Below are positions 6,302 to 7,841 of a DNA stretch of 7,841 nt, piece by piece (position 1 is the stretch's first letter; the number at the start of each line of letters is the position of its first letter). This DNA is from Balneolaceae bacterium (GTDB taxonomy: Bacteria; Bacteroidota; Rhodothermia; Balneolales; Balneolaceae), in contig SLGL01000126.1 of NCBI GenBank assembly GCA_007123785.1, positions 1 through 7,841 of the forward strand. Direction: 5' to 3'. Under the pieces are notes generated by a model. It was given only the letters and a program-made list of their open reading frames with translations. It had not been told where the DNA came from and ran no database searches. A program made the position numbers and the translations under genes.

Positions 6302-6318
6302 CTGTAAAATTTTTACAG
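6302..6318. promoter_or_regulatory. Perfect 17-bp palindrome, possible operator
   Basis: CTGTAAAATTTTTACAG is an exact inverted repeat: CTGTAAAA, a single central T, TTTTACAG. The dyad with a 1-base centre suits binding by a dimeric regulator better than a terminator hairpin, whose loop would have to be made by opening the central A-T pairs. It sits 38 bases past the msrB stop and 133 bases before the short frame starting at 6168, in a 188-base gap (6169-6356) with no other feature I can support. Only one copy is seen in the window. Confidence 0.45.
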
Positions 6319-6356
6319 AATTCCGGATAGAATCTGTATAGCGTAAGATTATTATT

Positions 6357-6926
6357 TCACTGTTCGGATACAGCTTCATCTTTGCTGACAAAATGCAGGG
6401 CAGCAGAATTCATGCAGTACCGAAGGCCGGTAGGGCGTGGCCCGTCGTCGAATACATGCCCGAGATGTGAATCGCAGCGGCTGCATACAATTTCAGTGCG
6501 TACCATGAAGAAACTTCGGTCCTCTTTTTCATCCACAGCATCTTCACGGATGGGTTTCCAGAAACTCGGCCATCCTGTGCGGCTGTTGTATTTGGTGTCG
6601 GAGTGGAAGAGGGACTGACCGCATCCTTTGCAGACGTAAATTCCATCTTCATATAAGCTGTTATATTTATTCACAAAAGGAATTTCGGTGCCCTTGTTAC
6701 GCAAAACACGGTACTCCTCGTTTGACAGCCGGTTTCGCCATTCCTCTTCGGTGCGAACCACTTTCTCCTGGTTGTCTGAGTCGGCCATAGCTTGTTCGTA
6801 GGTTATTTGGTTAAGAAGATGTAGATGATCTTCCTGGGATACAACCTGGCTCTGTCCGTCTGATTGGCAGGCTGCAAGAATAAAGAATACCCAGAAACTG
6901 AGCAGAACTGTAATTTTTGATTGCAT
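6357..6926 (-). CDS. msrB: Peptide methionine-R-sulfoxide reductase MsrB, lipoprotein form
   Basis: A 189-residue enzyme that reduces the R form of methionine sulfoxide in oxidised proteins. A signal peptide (1-19) ends in the lipobox ILAAC, making Cys20 the lipidated residue, so it should act in the periplasm, membrane-anchored. After a linker (21-60), the MsrB domain covers 61-182. Zinc ligands are Cys99/Cys102 (CKGC) and Cys148/Cys151 (CSRC). The catalytic Cys171 is in RYCMNSAAL, and the SHLGHVFDDGP motif is at 153-163. The position before GWPSF, which in many two-cysteine MsrBs is Cys (GCGWPSF), is Thr117 here, so regeneration may differ. The ATG at 6926 is the only start that gives a signal peptide. 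It follows the PagL-like gene by 65 bases on the same strand. MsrA is not in the window. Confidence 0.95.
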   Translation of the reverse strand: MQSKITVLLSFWVFFILAACQSDGQSQVVSQEDHLHLLNQITYEQAMADSDNQEKVVRTEEEWRNRLSNEEYRVLRNKGTEIPFVNKYNSLYEDGIYVCKGCGQSLFHSDTKYNSRTGWPSFWKPIREDAVDEKEDRSFFMVRTEIVCSRCDSHLGHVFDDGPRPTGLRYCMNSAALHFVSKDEAVSEQ

Positions 6927-6991
6927 AATTCCAAATTAGGTAGAGATATAAACAAAACGATTAGATCAGGCATTCATTTCAAAAGGAATAA

Positions 6992-7579
6992 TCAAATATC
7001 AAACAGAAACCGGGCAAAAAACATATGAGAGTCAATACCGGGGTTTTCCAGGCTTTGATTTCCGTTGGATAAGTGGTGTATTTTATATCCTACCTGAAGC
7101 CCATAGTTATCGGATACTTGGATATGATATCCCAAACCTGCATCGAGCAGATAGTTAAATCGGCTGCCGAGATGATTTGGGAAATGTATGTTAGTCATAA
7201 TCATGCCAGCCGAAGTTGTAAAAAAAGGTGTGCGCCGTTGCTGTGAAAATGGAACTTTGATAATGAGTGGAGCCAGTCCAAAACCGGTGCGGCTCTCTTT
7301 AGGGCCACTGATGCCATTGCTTGGAAATCGGATCCACCCTGTCAGAATCACCCCGCTGCCAACTTGCATTTCAGTTCTTCCCAAAGAAATGGAAGTGTGG
7401 TTGAACTCCGCATTGATATAAAATTGCCGGGTATTTTGAATAGTGCCCCAGGCTTTAAAAGAAGTGGGCGAATAAGCCGCAGAAATGCCAATTTGATCAG
7501 ATTCACCCGATCTTTGAGCTTCGGCTAATTGACTTGCAATCAGACAAAGAAGTACGGTTGTGCAGATTCGTAGTAACAT
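6992..7579 (-). CDS. PagL-like outer-membrane acyloxyacyl hydrolase (lipid A deacylase family)
   Basis: A 195-residue exported beta-barrel protein from ATG 7579. A signal peptide (1-22) ends LAEAQ. The mature part has alternating hydrophobic strands and a C-terminal strand ending in aromatic/hydrophobic residues (MFFARFLFDI), as in small outer-membrane barrels. The family signature YKIHHLSNGN...ENPGID at 165-183 contains the catalytic pair His169 and Ser171 with Asn172. Twelve residues past the Ser, where PagL of Pseudomonas has its Glu, there is Asp183. PagL removes the 3-O acyl chain from lipid A; the exact bond cut here is not known. An in-frame TTG at 7591 would add four residues and weaken the signal peptide. 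Its ATG lies 22 bases after the stop of the small membrane gene and 65 bases upstream of msrB lies its own stop, suggesting one envelope operon. Confidence 0.8.
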   Translation of the reverse strand: MLLRICTTVLLCLIASQLAEAQRSGESDQIGISAAYSPTSFKAWGTIQNTRQFYINAEFNHTSISLGRTEMQVGSGVILTGWIRFPSNGISGPKESRTGFGLAPLIIKVPFSQQRRTPFFTTSAGMIMTNIHFPNHLGSRFNYLLDAGLGYHIQVSDNYGLQVGYKIHHLSNGNQSLENPGIDSHMFFARFLFDI

Positions 7580-7601
7580 CACACAAACCAACGGAGGTTT
7601 A

Positions 7602-7841
7602 TTAGTTTTGTTTTGTCTGAAGGTGTACGTGATAGGCCACCCCCCAAATAAACAGCCAGGCTGTTCCTGTTAAGTAAAAAGTGCCGTAAAACAGAAATGC
7701 CACATTTAAAAAGTATAGAAAATGATACATCCAAACTGGAGCTTCCGATACTTTTCTTTTTGTGATTGCTTGAAAATCCCTGCTGAAAAGAGAAATAAGC
7801 CGTGCAATGACCATCAAGCCAGTGTATATATACAAGACGTA
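7602..7841 (-). CDS. Small multi-TM membrane protein of unknown function, possibly cut at the window edge
   Basis: The frame is open from the right edge to a TAA at 7602, about 79 residues. A TTG at 7835 or an ATG at 7814 could be the start, or the gene may begin beyond the window. A hydrophobic stretch near the N-terminus (YIYTGLMVIARLISLF) is followed by a basic loop (TKRKVSEAP) and then two closely spaced aromatic-rich membrane helices (YHFLYFLNVAFLFYGTFYL and AWLFIWGVAYHVHL), with a polar tail. I do not recognise a family. Its stop lies 22 bases before the ATG of the acyloxyacyl hydrolase, so the two are probably cotranscribed, which hints at an envelope role. Confidence 0.6.
   Translation of the reverse strand, partial: YVLYIYTGLMVIARLISLFSRDFQAITKRKVSEAPVWMYHFLYFLNVAFLFYGTFYLTGTAWLFIWGVAYHVHLQTKQN

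Noticed and set aside
6382..6618. 78-residue rightward frame inside msrB
   Set aside because: Antisense to the MsrB catalytic domain, which has all zinc and catalytic cysteines in the leftward frame.

Overview
The window looks like a chromosomal segment from the Bacteroidota/Balneolota side of the tree. This is an inference from mid-range base composition, near absence of Shine-Dalgarno sites in front of good genes, several TTG/GTG alternative starts, and a set of envelope lipoproteins typical of Gram-negative cells. No rRNA or tRNA gene, insertion sequence or CRISPR array is visible.

Left part (1-834). A Spr/NlpC-type peptidoglycan hydrolase lipoprotein reads rightward from 79. Upstream, what may be the start of a divergent gene runs off the left edge. 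Between the hydrolase and the next, convergent gene lies a long nested imperfect palindrome (about 705-809) that is either a dispersed repeat or a two-way terminator.

Core (835-3860, leftward). Three tightly packed genes are transcribed in the order type III polyketide synthase, SAM-dependent methyltransferase, FAD-dependent monooxygenase. The last two overlap by 4 bases (ATGA). The content and order match the srsABC logic of Streptomyces, in which a chalcone-synthase-like enzyme makes an alkylresorcinol that is then methylated and hydroxylated to an alkylquinone. The most economical reading is a small cluster making a lipid phenol or quinone from acyl-CoA starters. The synthase keeps its full Cys-His-Asn triad.

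Centre right (3861-5568). An A-tract-rich divergent promoter region separates the polyketide operon from a 12-TM sodium:neurotransmitter-symporter-family (SNF/NSS) transporter. Its Na+-site residues are mostly conserved, but an Asp sits where LeuT has the Na1 threonine.

Decay zone (5569-6356). There is little convincing coding sequence here: two short, overlapping leftward frames that each resemble only the N-terminus of a larger membrane protein, direct repeats, a small hairpin, and a perfect 17-bp palindrome that could be an operator.

Right part (6357-7841, leftward). A likely envelope operon holds a small multi-TM protein (cut by the window edge), a PagL-like outer-membrane acyloxyacyl hydrolase, and a lipoprotein methionine-R-sulfoxide reductase (MsrB).
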